IMG/VR virus record: IMGVR_UViG_3300036780_000136 | Span: 1 to 41,737 of that record | Length of the DNA stretch: 41,737 bases | From: a virus | Direction: 5' to 3' (one strand) | Shown: piece after piece, positions 16,225 to 25,175 of the stretch | How the letters are laid out: the number at the start of each line of letters is the position of its first letter | Numbering within the stretch: position 1 is the first letter of the stretch | Notes under the pieces: generated by a model | What the model was told of the DNA's origin: nothing | What the model saw: the letters and a program-made list of their open reading frames with translations, nothing else | The model's database searches: none | Program-made: the position numbers and the translations under genes

Positions 16225-17145
16225 ATGCCAAGAGTTACCTGGAATGATTCTGGATCGCGTCTTTATCACGCCGGAATTGATCGTGGGATGCTTTACACAG
16301 ACGAAGCATCCGTTCCGTGGCCTGGTCTTTCGAGCGTGACTGAATCCCCGGACGGCGGTACGGCAAATCCGTTTTACCTTGACGGAAGAAAGATTCTCAA
16401 TACGACGACTGGCCAGGATTTCGGTGCCACGATCGCCGCATTCGGTGCACCACCTGAGTTTGCATCTTGCGCCGGTCAGGCACGGATATCGACCGGTCTT
16501 TATGCGGCAGATCAGCCAAAAGAATCGTTCGGCTTTTCGTACCGGACGATGATAGGCAGCGATACTGCAGGCATTCAGTTCGCGTACAAGGTACACGTCG
16601 TTTACAACGCGACGGCCAAGATTGCAGACTATACACATACGACAGACTCAGCAAGTCCGTCAGTCAGTGCTTACTCGTGGGATATTTCAACATTCCCGGT
16701 GAGTATCAAGGGCTACAAGCCGACGTCGCACTTCATATTTGACACTAGGTTCGTCCAGCCATACATAATCGGCCGGCTCGAGGCGATTTTGTACGGTGAC
16801 GAGAACGACGATCCGCGAATGCCTACTCCAGAGGAGATTGTTACATTGCTGACAAATCCTCCAGGAACTACTTGGTGGGATCTTACTGGTCTCGACGATT
16901 TCCCGTCGCAAGCCCTCGTTGGCGACATGGGTGTCGATTTCTCCACCGACGATCTTTATGCAGACGTGGACGAGAACACGAATGCTTACTGGTGGGATCT
17001 GACTGGTGGTCAGGACTTCCCGTCTGACGCTGTTATGGGTGACTGGGGATTCGACACAATCACCGGTGAAGTCTGGCTGTACGTTTCCGGCGGAAGCGTC
17101 GATATTCCGAAATTCAGTCTGGACGGTTCCGGGAATGTAGTCTGA
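16225..17145 (+). CDS. Tail tube paralogue 2 with duplicated C-terminal repeat (306 aa)
   Basis: Residues 1-210 align with the tail tube protein at 14777: TWNDSGSRLYHAGIDRGMLY, VPWPGLSSVTESPDGGTANP, FGATIAAFGAPPEF, FGFSYRTMIG, YSWDISTFPVSI. The C-terminus differs: two tandem copies of WWDLTG-x(3)-DFPS-x-A-x-x-GD-x-G, at W217 and W256 (39-residue period). These are followed by SGGSVDIPKFSLDGSGN, which matches the repeat of the large minor tail protein. Codons are less biased than in the main tail tube gene, suggesting a minor component, perhaps a ring at one end of the tube or a decoration. The start is ATG 16225 after GAGGGT, one base beyond the previous stop. Confidence 0.75.
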   Translation: MPRVTWNDSGSRLYHAGIDRGMLYTDEASVPWPGLSSVTESPDGGTANPFYLDGRKILNTTTGQDFGATIAAFGAPPEFASCAGQARISTGLYAADQPKESFGFSYRTMIGSDTAGIQFAYKVHVVYNATAKIADYTHTTDSASPSVSAYSWDISTFPVSIKGYKPTSHFIFDTRFVQPYIIGRLEAILYGDENDDPRMPTPEEIVTLLTNPPGTTWWDLTGLDDFPSQALVGDMGVDFSTDDLYADVDENTNAYWWDLTGGQDFPSDAVMGDWGFDTITGEVWLYVSGGSVDIPKFSLDGSGNVV

Positions 17146-17156
17146 TAGGAGAACAT

Positions 17157-17891
17157 GTGCGTATTACCTGGGACGACGCAAATCCAGTTTACTCCCGGGG
17201 AGTAAACCAAGGCGTTCTTTATCCTCAAAATTCCCCGGGGGTACCGTGGAATGGACTAATTTCAGTTACCGAAAATGGCGACGATACTGCGACCCCGCTA
17301 TATTTCGACGGAATCAGGTATGTAAACCAGATTGTTGCATCGGCGTTCGAAGGAACGCTTTCTGCGTTCACATATCCCGACGAATTCGAGCCGTATGATG
17401 GTATTGTTAGCGGCATCACCGGCCAGGAAAGACTGTCATTCGGGCTCAGTTACCGGTCCAGCAGGGAATTGCATATTCTCTATGGTATAACTGCTAATCC
17501 GTCCAGTGATGCATATGCTTCAGCAGGCGGTGATATTTCCCCAGTCTCGTTCTCCTGGGCCATAAGCGCTATTCCAGTGAATATTCCAGCAGTGAGACCG
17601 ACTGCCCACCTGATAGTAGCTCTCGACCAGGCAGATCCGGCATCGATATCTGCTCTTGAAGACATCATCTACGGTGATGATGCGAACGATCCGTCGTTGC
17701 CGAACCCTGCAACGGTACTTGACATATTTGAGTCGAATACGACTCTTCGGATCACCAATAACGGTGACGGAACCTGGACGGCAAGCGGCCCAGATGGCGT
17801 GGTGTCGATGCTTGATGCTGACACCTTCCAGATAAGTTGTGCGTCCGCTATATTCATCGACTCTTCCTCATACCGCGTATATTCACTCTGA
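17157..17891 (+). CDS. Tail tube paralogue 3 (244 aa)
   Basis: Third member of the tail tube family: ITWDDANPVYSRGVNQGVLY, VPWNGLISVTENGDD, FEGTLSAFTYPDEFEPYDG, LSFGLSYRSSRELHILYG, FSWAISAIPVNIPAVRPTAH. It closes with a different module (TLRITNNGDGTWTASGPDGV, DADTFQIS). The three paralogues are closest in the first 200 residues, which are the tube fold, and their C-termini are unrelated. The gene starts at GTG 17157 with TAGGAGA upstream. A 21-nt palindrome lies 31 bases inside the gene (separate entry) and may lower its expression. Its role could be a specialised ring near the baseplate or head. Confidence 0.75.
   Translation: MRITWDDANPVYSRGVNQGVLYPQNSPGVPWNGLISVTENGDDTATPLYFDGIRYVNQIVASAFEGTLSAFTYPDEFEPYDGIVSGITGQERLSFGLSYRSSRELHILYGITANPSSDAYASAGGDISPVSFSWAISAIPVNIPAVRPTAHLIVALDQADPASISALEDIIYGDDANDPSLPNPATVLDIFESNTTLRITNNGDGTWTASGPDGVVSMLDADTFQISCASAIFIDSSSYRVYSL
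17187..17207 (+). other. Perfect 9-bp inverted repeat early in tail tube paralogue 3
   Basis: GTTTACTCC (187-195 of 17,187) and GGAGTAAAC (17199-17207) flank a CGG centre. The repeat lies inside the coding sequence, 30 bases after the GTG start. As RNA it would form a strong hairpin in the ribosome's path; as DNA it is an operator-like palindrome. A further repeat CCCGGGGA/TCCCCGGG (17194-17201 and 17232-17239) overlaps it. Confidence 0.55.
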
Positions 17892-17904
17892 CCAAGGAGG
17901 TCTG

Positions 17905-18585
17905 ATGGCTACAGTAACAGGCCTCACGGCGGAAGCCATGCAAGCGATCGCGGATGCGAGTATCGTCACGGGAGCTATCGATGGATCGGGTCATCTGCAG
18001 CTCAGCACAAGCGGTGGCGACACGGTCGATGCTGGTGACGTGACCGGTCCGCAAGGTCCTGCCGGCCCGCAAGGTCCAGCGGGATCTACTGGAGATGCCT
18101 CGCCAGGTGCAATCATGATGTTCGGTGCAATGCTGCCTCCCACTGGCTGGCTAGTCTGCGACGGAACACTAGTGCCAAGAACGACATATGCCGCTCTGTT
18201 CTCAGCAATCGGGACACTGTACGGCGTCGGTGATGGCGTTACGACCTTCGCATTGCCGAACTTCGCTAACCGCTTTCCAAGACAGGATAACTCAAACCTG
18301 GCAGTTAAAGGCGGCACAACGCCTACCCATCACGCGCACCAGGTTGACGGCGGCAGCAAACCAGTGACGGCTCATGTCTCGATTTCGCAGAGCGATTCTG
18401 GCCCGAATATCTGGATCGATCGCCAGGCAGGTGACAACTGGACTGCGAACTTTCAGGTTAACGATACTTCGGCTGGAACGAGTAACGACGCCAGGGTGAA
18501 TGGTGCTCTGGTTACTGGTATCACTGATACCTCAGACGATCTGCTTCCTCCTTACCTGAATGTCAGTTTCATAATCAAGTTCTAG
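17905..18585 (+). CDS. Tail fibre with collagen-like stalk and tail-collar domain (226 aa)
   Basis: A 45-residue N-terminus is followed by collagen triplets GPQGPAGPQGPAGSTG and then a phage tail-collar domain: PGAIMMFGAMLPPTGWLVCD, VPRTTYAALFSAIGTLYGVG, TTFALPNFANRFPRQD. The remainder is His-containing (TPTHHAHQVDGG) and ends NVSFIIKF. Tail-collar domains are trimerising host-recognition modules of fibres, and collagen repeats provide the trimer stalk. Start ATG 17905 with AAGGAGG five bases upstream; the frame extends further upstream but into the preceding gene. It lies between tail tube paralogue 3 and the neck protein, separate from the main fibre gene at 3718. Confidence 0.85.
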   Translation: MATVTGLTAEAMQAIADASIVTGAIDGSGHLQLSTSGGDTVDAGDVTGPQGPAGPQGPAGSTGDASPGAIMMFGAMLPPTGWLVCDGTLVPRTTYAALFSAIGTLYGVGDGVTTFALPNFANRFPRQDNSNLAVKGGTTPTHHAHQVDGGSKPVTAHVSISQSDSGPNIWIDRQAGDNWTANFQVNDTSAGTSNDARVNGALVTGITDTSDDLLPPYLNVSFIIKF

Positions 18586-18592
18586 GAGTCTC

Positions 18593-18976
18593 ATGTCGCT
18601 TCGTATCGTCACGACGGGCTCCTTCAGCAACACAGACCGGTTTCTCAACGCGCTGTCAAAGAATCATATTTACGACAAGCTGAGTGTCTATGCCGAACGT
18701 GGTGTGGCCGCTCTTGCTGCTGCTACTCCCGAGGAAACGGGCCGCACTGCTGCTTCATGGAGTTATGAGATACAGAAAAACGGTTCGGATGTCACTATCT
18801 GGTGGACCAACTCACACGTTGATGAAGCCGGTACACCGATTGTGATAATGCTGCAGTTCGGCCATGGAACTGGCACCGGTGGTTACGTTCAAGGCAGAGA
18901 TTTCATTAATCCAGTAATCAGGCCTGTGTTTGATGAAATTGCCAATGATGTGTGGGAGGAGGTGACATCGTCGTGA
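18593..18976 (+). CDS. Neck / HK97 gp10-like protein (127 aa)
   Basis: The words SLRIVTTGSFSNTDRFLNAL, RGVAALAAATPEETGRTAAS, WSYEIQKNGSDVTIWW and LQFGHGTGTGGYVQGRDFIN identify the gp10-like neck (minor capsid) family of siphophages, a small protein at the head-tail joint. It is normally encoded between the head-closure and tail-terminator genes; here it lies after the three tail tube genes and immediately before the tape measure gene, with which it overlaps at GTGA (18973-18976). Start ATG 18593 with TAGGAG. Confidence 0.85.
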   Translation: MSLRIVTTGSFSNTDRFLNALSKNHIYDKLSVYAERGVAALAAATPEETGRTAASWSYEIQKNGSDVTIWWTNSHVDEAGTPIVIMLQFGHGTGTGGYVQGRDFINPVIRPVFDEIANDVWEEVTSS

Positions 18977-21900
18977 GCGGCAACATTGACGAGCGTATCG
19001 TCGAAATGAAATTTCAGGGTGAAAGCTTCGCGTCTGAAGTTAAAAACATCGTTGAGGCTCTTACTAACCTTAAGAATGGGCTGAATAATCTTAAGGGCGG
19101 CGAGAAAGACATAAACAGCCTGGACGATGCGGGCAAGAAGTTCTCATTGTCTGGGATGTCGAACGGTATAGCCAGCGCAGCACATCATTTTGGCTTGCTG
19201 CGTATTGCAGGTCTTACGGCGTTCACCTCTCTGGTTAGGCAGGGTCTTTATGCCGGCGAACGTATTGTCGCCGCTTTCACCATCGACCCGATCAAGGCTG
19301 GGCTTGATGTTTACGAGACGAAGATCAACGCGATCAAGACGATTCTCGCGAACACACAATCAGAAGGCACGAACCTAAAGCAGGTAACAGCGGCGCTCAG
19401 CCAGCTGAACACGTATGCCAACCTGACTGTTTACAACTTCGGTGAGATGGCAAGAAACATCGGCACGTTTACAGCTGCCGGTGTAGGGCTGAAGACTTCG
19501 GTCGCTTCCATCAAGGGAATCGCCAATCTTGCTGCCCTTTCGGGATCAAATTCCGAGCAAGCTTCTACAGCGATGTACCAGCTTTCTCAGGCAATAGCCT
19601 CTGGCACGGTAAAGCTTCAGGACTGGAACTCGGTTGTCAATGCCGGTCTGGGTGGCAAAGTATTCCAGCACGCACTGGAAACGACAGCCAAAGCTACCGG
19701 CGTTAATATCGATGCGATTATCAAGAAAGCCGGAAGTTTCAGGAACTCCCTGCAAAAAGGGTGGCTTAGCGCAAAAATCCTGACTGAGACTCTCTCAACT
19801 TTCACAGGCGATCTTTCCGCAAAGCAGCTTAAGGCTATGGGTTTCACTAACAGTGAAACCGAAGCCATAATGAAGCAAGCGCAGGCTGCGGTCAGCTCTG
19901 CGACTCAGATCAGGACGATAACGCAGCTGATGCAGGCCTTGAAAGAGGAGGTCGCCACTGCATGGTCTAAAGTCTGGGAAGCTCTTGTTGGTAACATAGG
20001 GCAAGCCACGACAACGCTTTCCGCACTCCACCAAACACTTGAGAACTTCTTTACCAAGCCGGTTTACGATCTGGCAAAATACCTGCAGCAATGGAATGAT
20101 CTTGGTGGCCGCGCTAAGCTGATCGATGCTTTCACAAACGGATTTAAATTCCTCGCATCGATTATGCATGTGGTGGGGAGTGCGTTCCGTGAAGTTTTCC
20201 CATCAAGCGCAGGAAACACACTTTTCACTCTGACAACAGCAATAGACAACTTCACAAAGCACCTGAAGCTGAGCAGTCAGGGTGCACAGGAAGTCAAGAC
20301 AATCTTTGAAGGTGTTTTCTCAGTCTTCAAGATCGTGCTGGACTTGATTGGTGATCTCGCTGGTGGTTTCACCAAGATTGGAGGGGCAACAGTACATGCG
20401 TCAGGTGGATTTCTTTCACTGATAGCGCTAGTTGCCTCCTGGATTAATAATCTCCGGAAAGCAGTTGAGTCCGGCAACGCACTTGCACGATTCTTCACGT
20501 TCCTCGGAACAGTACTGTCGCTTCCGATAAAAGCTATTGGCCTGCTGATTAATTTCCTGTCCAGTCTGGGCAGTCATGCCGCTCAGGCCGCTGATGCCGC
20601 AGGATCGTTCGTTGACAAAATCGGTTCCGTTTTCAGCCGCCTCGGCCAGGCAATAGCTGACGGGATCAAGAATGGGAACTTCAACGCCATTGTTGGCGTG
20701 ATCAATCAGGTATTGCTCGGCGGTGTGCTGCTGTCGATCCGGAAGTTTATCTCGAACATAAGTAAAGGCGGCGAAGGCAAGCCAGGTTTGTTCGACACTA
20801 TCAAGGAGTCGTTCGAGAGTCTCACCAACTCGCTCAAGACCTTGCAGGCCAATCTCAAGGCCGGTATTCTGCAGAAGATAGCCATAGCAATAGCATTGCT
20901 TGCCGCATCTCTGCTTGTGCTGTCGCTCATCAACGTCAAGGATCTGACCAAGAGTCTTGCCGCGATGACAGTGATGTTCACTCAGCTCATCTCTGCAATG
21001 GCGATTATCACCAAGATCGGCGGTACCACTGGTATCGTCAAAATGGGAGCCATTGTCCTGGCTCTGAATCTGCTTGCTGTGGCGATAGTTACCCTGTCGG
21101 TGGCTGTGGCGATTCTGTCACGTTTCAGCTGGGAGCAGCTGGCTAAAGGCTTGTCTGCGATAGCGATTCTGCTGATTGAGCTCAACACAGCGGTTGCGCT
21201 TATGTCTAAAGACTCAAAGGGAACGCTAGCTTCTGCTTATGCCATGGAAGTTATGGCCACAGCGATGAACGTTATGTCGTTCGCGGTCGGGCGTCTTGGC
21301 AAAATGCCTATCGGCAACCTAGCTAAAGGCGTCGGCTCGATCGCCGTGCTGCTGGCCATACTGGCCGGCTTTAACAAGATCAGCGGTGTGCAGCTTGTCG
21401 GCACGGCAACTTCCATGGTCATCCTTGGCGCAGCTTTGCTGGTCATATCCAAGGCTGTTGAGACACTTGGCGCTTTGTCGGTCGCCTCGCTGGCCAAGGG
21501 AATTCTTGGTGTAGCTGGAGCATTGGTCGTAATATCAGGTGCTATGTACCTGTTCCCGCCGTCAATGCTGGCCACGGCAACGGGTCTTCTGCTGGTTTCA
21601 GTTGCGCTTGAGATTCTGTCCAAAGCACTGGTTACGATGGGCGGGATGTCCTGGGGTGCGATTGGCAAATCCCTAGTAGTGCTTGCTGGCGCTTTGGTCG
21701 TTATAGCAGCCGCAATGGCACTGATGACGGGCGCTCTTCCTGGTGCAGCAGCGTTGCTTATTGTCTCGGCAGCACTTGCTATCCTGGCTCCAGTTCTGGC
21801 AACACTGGGCAGCTTGTCCTGGGAATCAATAGCTAAAGGCCTTGTGGCGCTCGCCGCGGTTTTCGTTATATTGGGCGCCGCGGGACTTTTGCTGGCACCA

Positions 21901-23196
21901 GTTGCACCGATTCTGCTGGCCATTGGTGCTGCCGTCGCCTTGTTTGGCGGTGGTCTTCTGGCGATAGCAGCGGCTGTAGGCTTGTTTGCAGCAGGCATAG
22001 CTGCAATGTCGGTGGCGGTCATAGCTGCTGGTGCCGCAATAGCCAGCTTCATCAAAAGCATTATCAGCATTGGCCCGGCTGTTATCTCGAATATTGGCCT
22101 GACCATATCCACTATCGCCAAGACGGTGGAAACGGTCGGCAAAGCGATCATTGCTGCATTTGTCGGATTGCTTGACGGCATACTCGACGCGATTACCAAG
22201 GTGGTCGGCAAGGTCGCGACTGCTTTCAATGCGGTCATGGCTGCGGTTCTCAGTGTGGTCAAGGTCGGAGCGCCAAGGGTTCTGGACGCTTTCCTGACCA
22301 TGCTTCTCGATATTGTCCAGAAGATAGCTTCTTACGTACCCAAATTTATCTCCGCGGGCACAAACCTGGTAGTAGGGATTATCAACGGAGTTTCCAGAAG
22401 TCTCGGCCGGGTCATCTCGGCCGGTGTGAATCTGGTCATTTCGTTCGTGAACGCCATCGGAAACGGCATAGGCCGGGTTGTCTCCGCGGGCGTAAACATG
22501 GTTATCAACCTGGTCAACGGAATCGCCAACAAAATCCGCAGCAGTGGTCCTGCGCTTCACTCGGCGGCAGCTAATCTCGGCGCCGCCATTGTCGAAGGCA
22601 TGATATCTGGCATCTCCGGTCTTGCTGGTGGTGTTATCAGTGCTGTAGAGAACATGGCGTCCGGTGCACTGCACAAGGCGCTCAGTTTCCTGCATATCAA
22701 CTCGCCGTCGAAAGTTTTCAGGAAGCAGGTAGGTGCGGCAATCCCAGAAGGAACAGCCCTTGGGGTCAGGGAGAACACGAGCCTGGTTACTGATGAAATT
22801 ACCGCGATGGGCACCGCTTTGCTTAGCGCGGTCGGCAAGACGATGGCTGCGCTAAACGACACGATCAACGACAACATGGACCTGCAGCCAACGATAACGC
22901 CGGTCATAGACCTGACGGCGGCTAAGAAGGGACTCGGCGACCTTGCCGGGATTACCAAGAGCCAGCTGATTGCAGCGACAGTGTCCTCGACGTCCGCGGC
23001 CTCTATATCTGCGTCTAATGCAGCAGCTGCTGCAGCCGCAGGCCTGACCGCTCTTGGCGCAACTAATCTCACATTCAACCAGACGAACGTGTCTCCCAAG
23101 GCATTGTCTGCAACGGATATTTACCGGAAGACCAAGAATCAGATATCCATCGCGAAGGGAGTGCTGAATGCTAACAGCAGTGGAAGTAACAAATAG
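18973..23196 (+). CDS. Tape measure protein (1407 aa)
   Basis: The protein whose length sets tail length. The N-terminal tape-measure domain is visible at about 150-250 (YNFGEMARNIGTFTAAGVGL, SGTVKLQDWNSVVNAGLGG). A helical middle follows, then a hydrophobic region at about 635-1035 built of imperfect 35-40-residue units (LAKGL-x(4)-VLLAIL...), and a C-terminal part with SPSKVFRKQVGAAIPEGTAL and Ala-rich helices. The start at GTG 18973 is chosen because GGGAGGAGGTG precedes it and it overlaps the previous stop as GTGA; the upstream GTG at 18952 would overlap the site. By the usual rule of about 1.5 angstrom per residue, the tail should be about 210 nm long. Confidence 0.93.
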   Translation: MSGNIDERIVEMKFQGESFASEVKNIVEALTNLKNGLNNLKGGEKDINSLDDAGKKFSLSGMSNGIASAAHHFGLLRIAGLTAFTSLVRQGLYAGERIVAAFTIDPIKAGLDVYETKINAIKTILANTQSEGTNLKQVTAALSQLNTYANLTVYNFGEMARNIGTFTAAGVGLKTSVASIKGIANLAALSGSNSEQASTAMYQLSQAIASGTVKLQDWNSVVNAGLGGKVFQHALETTAKATGVNIDAIIKKAGSFRNSLQKGWLSAKILTETLSTFTGDLSAKQLKAMGFTNSETEAIMKQAQAAVSSATQIRTITQLMQALKEEVATAWSKVWEALVGNIGQATTTLSALHQTLENFFTKPVYDLAKYLQQWNDLGGRAKLIDAFTNGFKFLASIMHVVGSAFREVFPSSAGNTLFTLTTAIDNFTKHLKLSSQGAQEVKTIFEGVFSVFKIVLDLIGDLAGGFTKIGGATVHASGGFLSLIALVASWINNLRKAVESGNALARFFTFLGTVLSLPIKAIGLLINFLSSLGSHAAQAADAAGSFVDKIGSVFSRLGQAIADGIKNGNFNAIVGVINQVLLGGVLLSIRKFISNISKGGEGKPGLFDTIKESFESLTNSLKTLQANLKAGILQKIAIAIALLAASLLVLSLINVKDLTKSLAAMTVMFTQLISAMAIITKIGGTTGIVKMGAIVLALNLLAVAIVTLSVAVAILSRFSWEQLAKGLSAIAILLIELNTAVALMSKDSKGTLASAYAMEVMATAMNVMSFAVGRLGKMPIGNLAKGVGSIAVLLAILAGFNKISGVQLVGTATSMVILGAALLVISKAVETLGALSVASLAKGILGVAGALVVISGAMYLFPPSMLATATGLLLVSVALEILSKALVTMGGMSWGAIGKSLVVLAGALVVIAAAMALMTGALPGAAALLIVSAALAILAPVLATLGSLSWESIAKGLVALAAVFVILGAAGLLLAPVAPILLAIGAAVALFGGGLLAIAAAVGLFAAGIAAMSVAVIAAGAAIASFIKSIISIGPAVISNIGLTISTIAKTVETVGKAIIAAFVGLLDGILDAITKVVGKVATAFNAVMAAVLSVVKVGAPRVLDAFLTMLLDIVQKIASYVPKFISAGTNLVVGIINGVSRSLGRVISAGVNLVISFVNAIGNGIGRVVSAGVNMVINLVNGIANKIRSSGPALHSAAANLGAAIVEGMISGISGLAGGVISAVENMASGALHKALSFLHINSPSKVFRKQVGAAIPEGTALGVRENTSLVTDEITAMGTALLSAVGKTMAALNDTINDNMDLQPTITPVIDLTAAKKGLGDLAGITKSQLIAATVSSTSAASISASNAAAAAAAGLTALGATNLTFNQTNVSPKALSATDIYRKTKNQISIAKGVLNANSSGSNK

Positions 23197-23995
23197 CAGT
23201 GGCGCCACACTTCGCCTTCCGGTGGCTGACTCATCTAACGGTTACACAGTCAGGGACATCGAGGGTCTTGATCCAGTCGACGCTACCCTGACAACGTCAA
23301 CGCTGGCGCAGGAAGACGGTGCTCAGGCCCAGAACGCCCAGCTGACTACCCGCAATATCACGATGAAAATTGGTCTTGAGCCGAACTGGGCAACAGATAC
23401 AGTTCAATCACTCAGGGCCACTCTTTACAACTATCTGCTTCCCGCGGCAATCATCGAGCTGGCATTTTACCTTGACGGTACTCTGTTCAGCACAATCTCC
23501 GGTCAGGTCGAGAGCTTCGCCAACACGATGTTCTCGGCCGACCCGGAGGTCGATATTTCAATCATCTGCTACAACCCCAGCTTTGTCAGTCCCAATCCGA
23601 GAGTGCTGGGACTGGAAACGACGTCAGACACTGACGGCATGACGGTCAACTATACCGGAACGAAGGAAACGGGCATTATATTTGCCCTGAGCATTGACCG
23701 GGACGACCTGACCGAGTTTGTGATCTCAAATTCACAACCTGACGGTACGTATCAGCAGATGACTGTGTCAGGCGATTTTTCCTCCGGGGATGTTGTCACG
23801 ATAAACACGATCCAGGGATCGAAAGCAGTCACTCTCACAAGAGCCGGACTCACGGCGTCGCTCATGTACGGCGTCGACCGAACACAGCTCAACTGGATCA
23901 GCTTCAAAAAGGGAAACAACGCCTTCAAGGCGATCGCAGCCGGTGCTGGGATTCCGTACACGCTGACATACGTGTCGCTTTACGGAGGACTTTGA
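23168..23995 (+). CDS. Distal tail protein, Dit-like (275 aa)
   Basis: Located directly after the tape measure gene and overlapping it by 29 bases, with the layout of a siphophage distal tail protein: an N-terminal beta domain (VRDIEGLDPVDATLTTSTLA, KIGLEPNWATDTVQSLRATL), a core ending in DPEVDISIICYNPSFVSPNP, and a C-terminal galectin-like half (TYQQMTVSGDFSSGDVVTIN, LNWISFKKGNNAFKAIAAGA). Dit hexamers form the hub to which baseplate proteins attach. The start is ATG 23168 with AAGGGAG upstream. Its stop shares a base with the next start. Confidence 0.85.
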   Translation: MLTAVEVTNSSGATLRLPVADSSNGYTVRDIEGLDPVDATLTTSTLAQEDGAQAQNAQLTTRNITMKIGLEPNWATDTVQSLRATLYNYLLPAAIIELAFYLDGTLFSTISGQVESFANTMFSADPEVDISIICYNPSFVSPNPRVLGLETTSDTDGMTVNYTGTKETGIIFALSIDRDDLTEFVISNSQPDGTYQQMTVSGDFSSGDVVTINTIQGSKAVTLTRAGLTASLMYGVDRTQLNWISFKKGNNAFKAIAAGAGIPYTLTYVSLYGGL

Positions 23996-25164
23996 TGGAG
24001 TATTACACTCTTGACGACAGCCTCCGGAGGGATTCGATAATTGAAGGCTACCAGTCGATTATCTGGACAGAACGTTATGCTGCTTATGGCGACTTCCAGA
24101 TAATCACTGTTTCGAACCTGCCTAACCGGAGGTTGCTGAGTATCGGGACGTGGATAACCCGGCTTGGATCGAATTACGTCGGAATCATTGACACTGTTTC
24201 CGACGCCGTCGACGATGATGGGATAAAACTCATCACTGTGTCAGGGTCGTTTCTGGAAAAGCTGCTCAACGACAGAGTGGCGATGCCTGCCCTGACGGAC
24301 ACGACGACTCAGCCTAATTGGGTTCTTACCGGAACACCTGGCGCCATCGGAAGAGAGATGTTCAACCAGGTATGCGTCAGTGCAGTGATAGACGTACATG
24401 ACTCGATTCCGTTCTACACGTTCGGGACCTTGCTGCCAACCGGTAATATTCCGGAACCGTCTGAGATAATCACTGTGACAATGAGCCCGGATACGCTCTA
24501 CAACAGCTTGCAGAGCCTCTGTAACGCATATACGCTTGGTTTTCGCCTCGTAAAAGACGAAGATTCGGGTCAGATATATTTCGAAATTTACACTGGCAAC
24601 GACTTGACGTCGAACCAGAAGGAGTTCAATCCGGTCATATTTGACCCGGGCATGGAGAATCTGGCCCAGACGACGGTTTTGCAGTCAACAGCGGCGCTCA
24701 AGACAGTAGCGTACGTCTTTGCTACTAATGGATCGGCGATGGTCTATGCTCCGTGGGCTGATGCCCTTGCTTACGGAACGGACCGGCGCGTCTTGCTGGT
24801 CAATTCCGACAACGACGGAGATGCCGGCGATGCTCTCACGATTGCACTGCAGCAAGAAGGCATAATGGCACTCGCTGCGCAAGCTAAAATTTATGCGTTC
24901 GACGGCGAGTTGCCACCTAACTGTGCTTATATTTACGGTGCCGACTATAATCTCGGCGATCTTGTCGAGGAACGCAACTCTGACGACAACGGCAATCAGA
25001 TGATCGTCACCGAGCAGATATTCTCCTCGGACAATACAGCCGACACGACATATCCGACACTAACACTCAAGCAAGTCATAACACCTGATTCGTGGGATGC
25101 TGTCTTCGGTGCAGAATCCTGGTCCGATATTCCAGACACAACTGACTGGGACGATCTGTCTTAG
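23995..25164 (+). CDS. Baseplate hub / tail-associated protein, Gp37-like (389 aa)
   Basis: Resembles the ReqiPepy6 Gp37-like family of actinophage tail proteins. Words are LDDSLRRDSIIEGYQSIIWT, ERYAAYGDFQI, GTWITRLGSNYVGIIDTV, ITVSGSFLEKLLNDRV and a C-terminal YGADYNLGDLVEERNSDDNG. Such proteins cap the tail below Dit. The ATG at 23995 overlaps the preceding stop (TGATG) and has GGAGG 7 bases upstream; the TTG one codon earlier is discarded. The C-terminal tail ends in repeats of W and D (SWDAVFGAESWSDIPDTTDW), probably a docking segment for the following fibre proteins. Confidence 0.83.
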   Translation: MEYYTLDDSLRRDSIIEGYQSIIWTERYAAYGDFQIITVSNLPNRRLLSIGTWITRLGSNYVGIIDTVSDAVDDDGIKLITVSGSFLEKLLNDRVAMPALTDTTTQPNWVLTGTPGAIGREMFNQVCVSAVIDVHDSIPFYTFGTLLPTGNIPEPSEIITVTMSPDTLYNSLQSLCNAYTLGFRLVKDEDSGQIYFEIYTGNDLTSNQKEFNPVIFDPGMENLAQTTVLQSTAALKTVAYVFATNGSAMVYAPWADALAYGTDRRVLLVNSDNDGDAGDALTIALQQEGIMALAAQAKIYAFDGELPPNCAYIYGADYNLGDLVEERNSDDNGNQMIVTEQIFSSDNTADTTYPTLTLKQVITPDSWDAVFGAESWSDIPDTTDWDDLS

Positions 25165-25175
25165 GAGGCATATTC

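Noticed and set aside
16070-16339. Possible programmed frameshift extension of the tail assembly chaperone
   Set aside because: An alternative frame overlaps its 3' end, but there is no clear slippery heptamer, the extension overlaps most of the next gene's start, and the zero-frame ending ELNAQRRAETGSRG is typical.
21237-22695. Long minus-strand frames opposite the tape measure gene
   Set aside because: They mirror the repetitive Ala/Gly/Ile-rich tape measure sequence, lack ribosome sites and are antisense to a certain gene.
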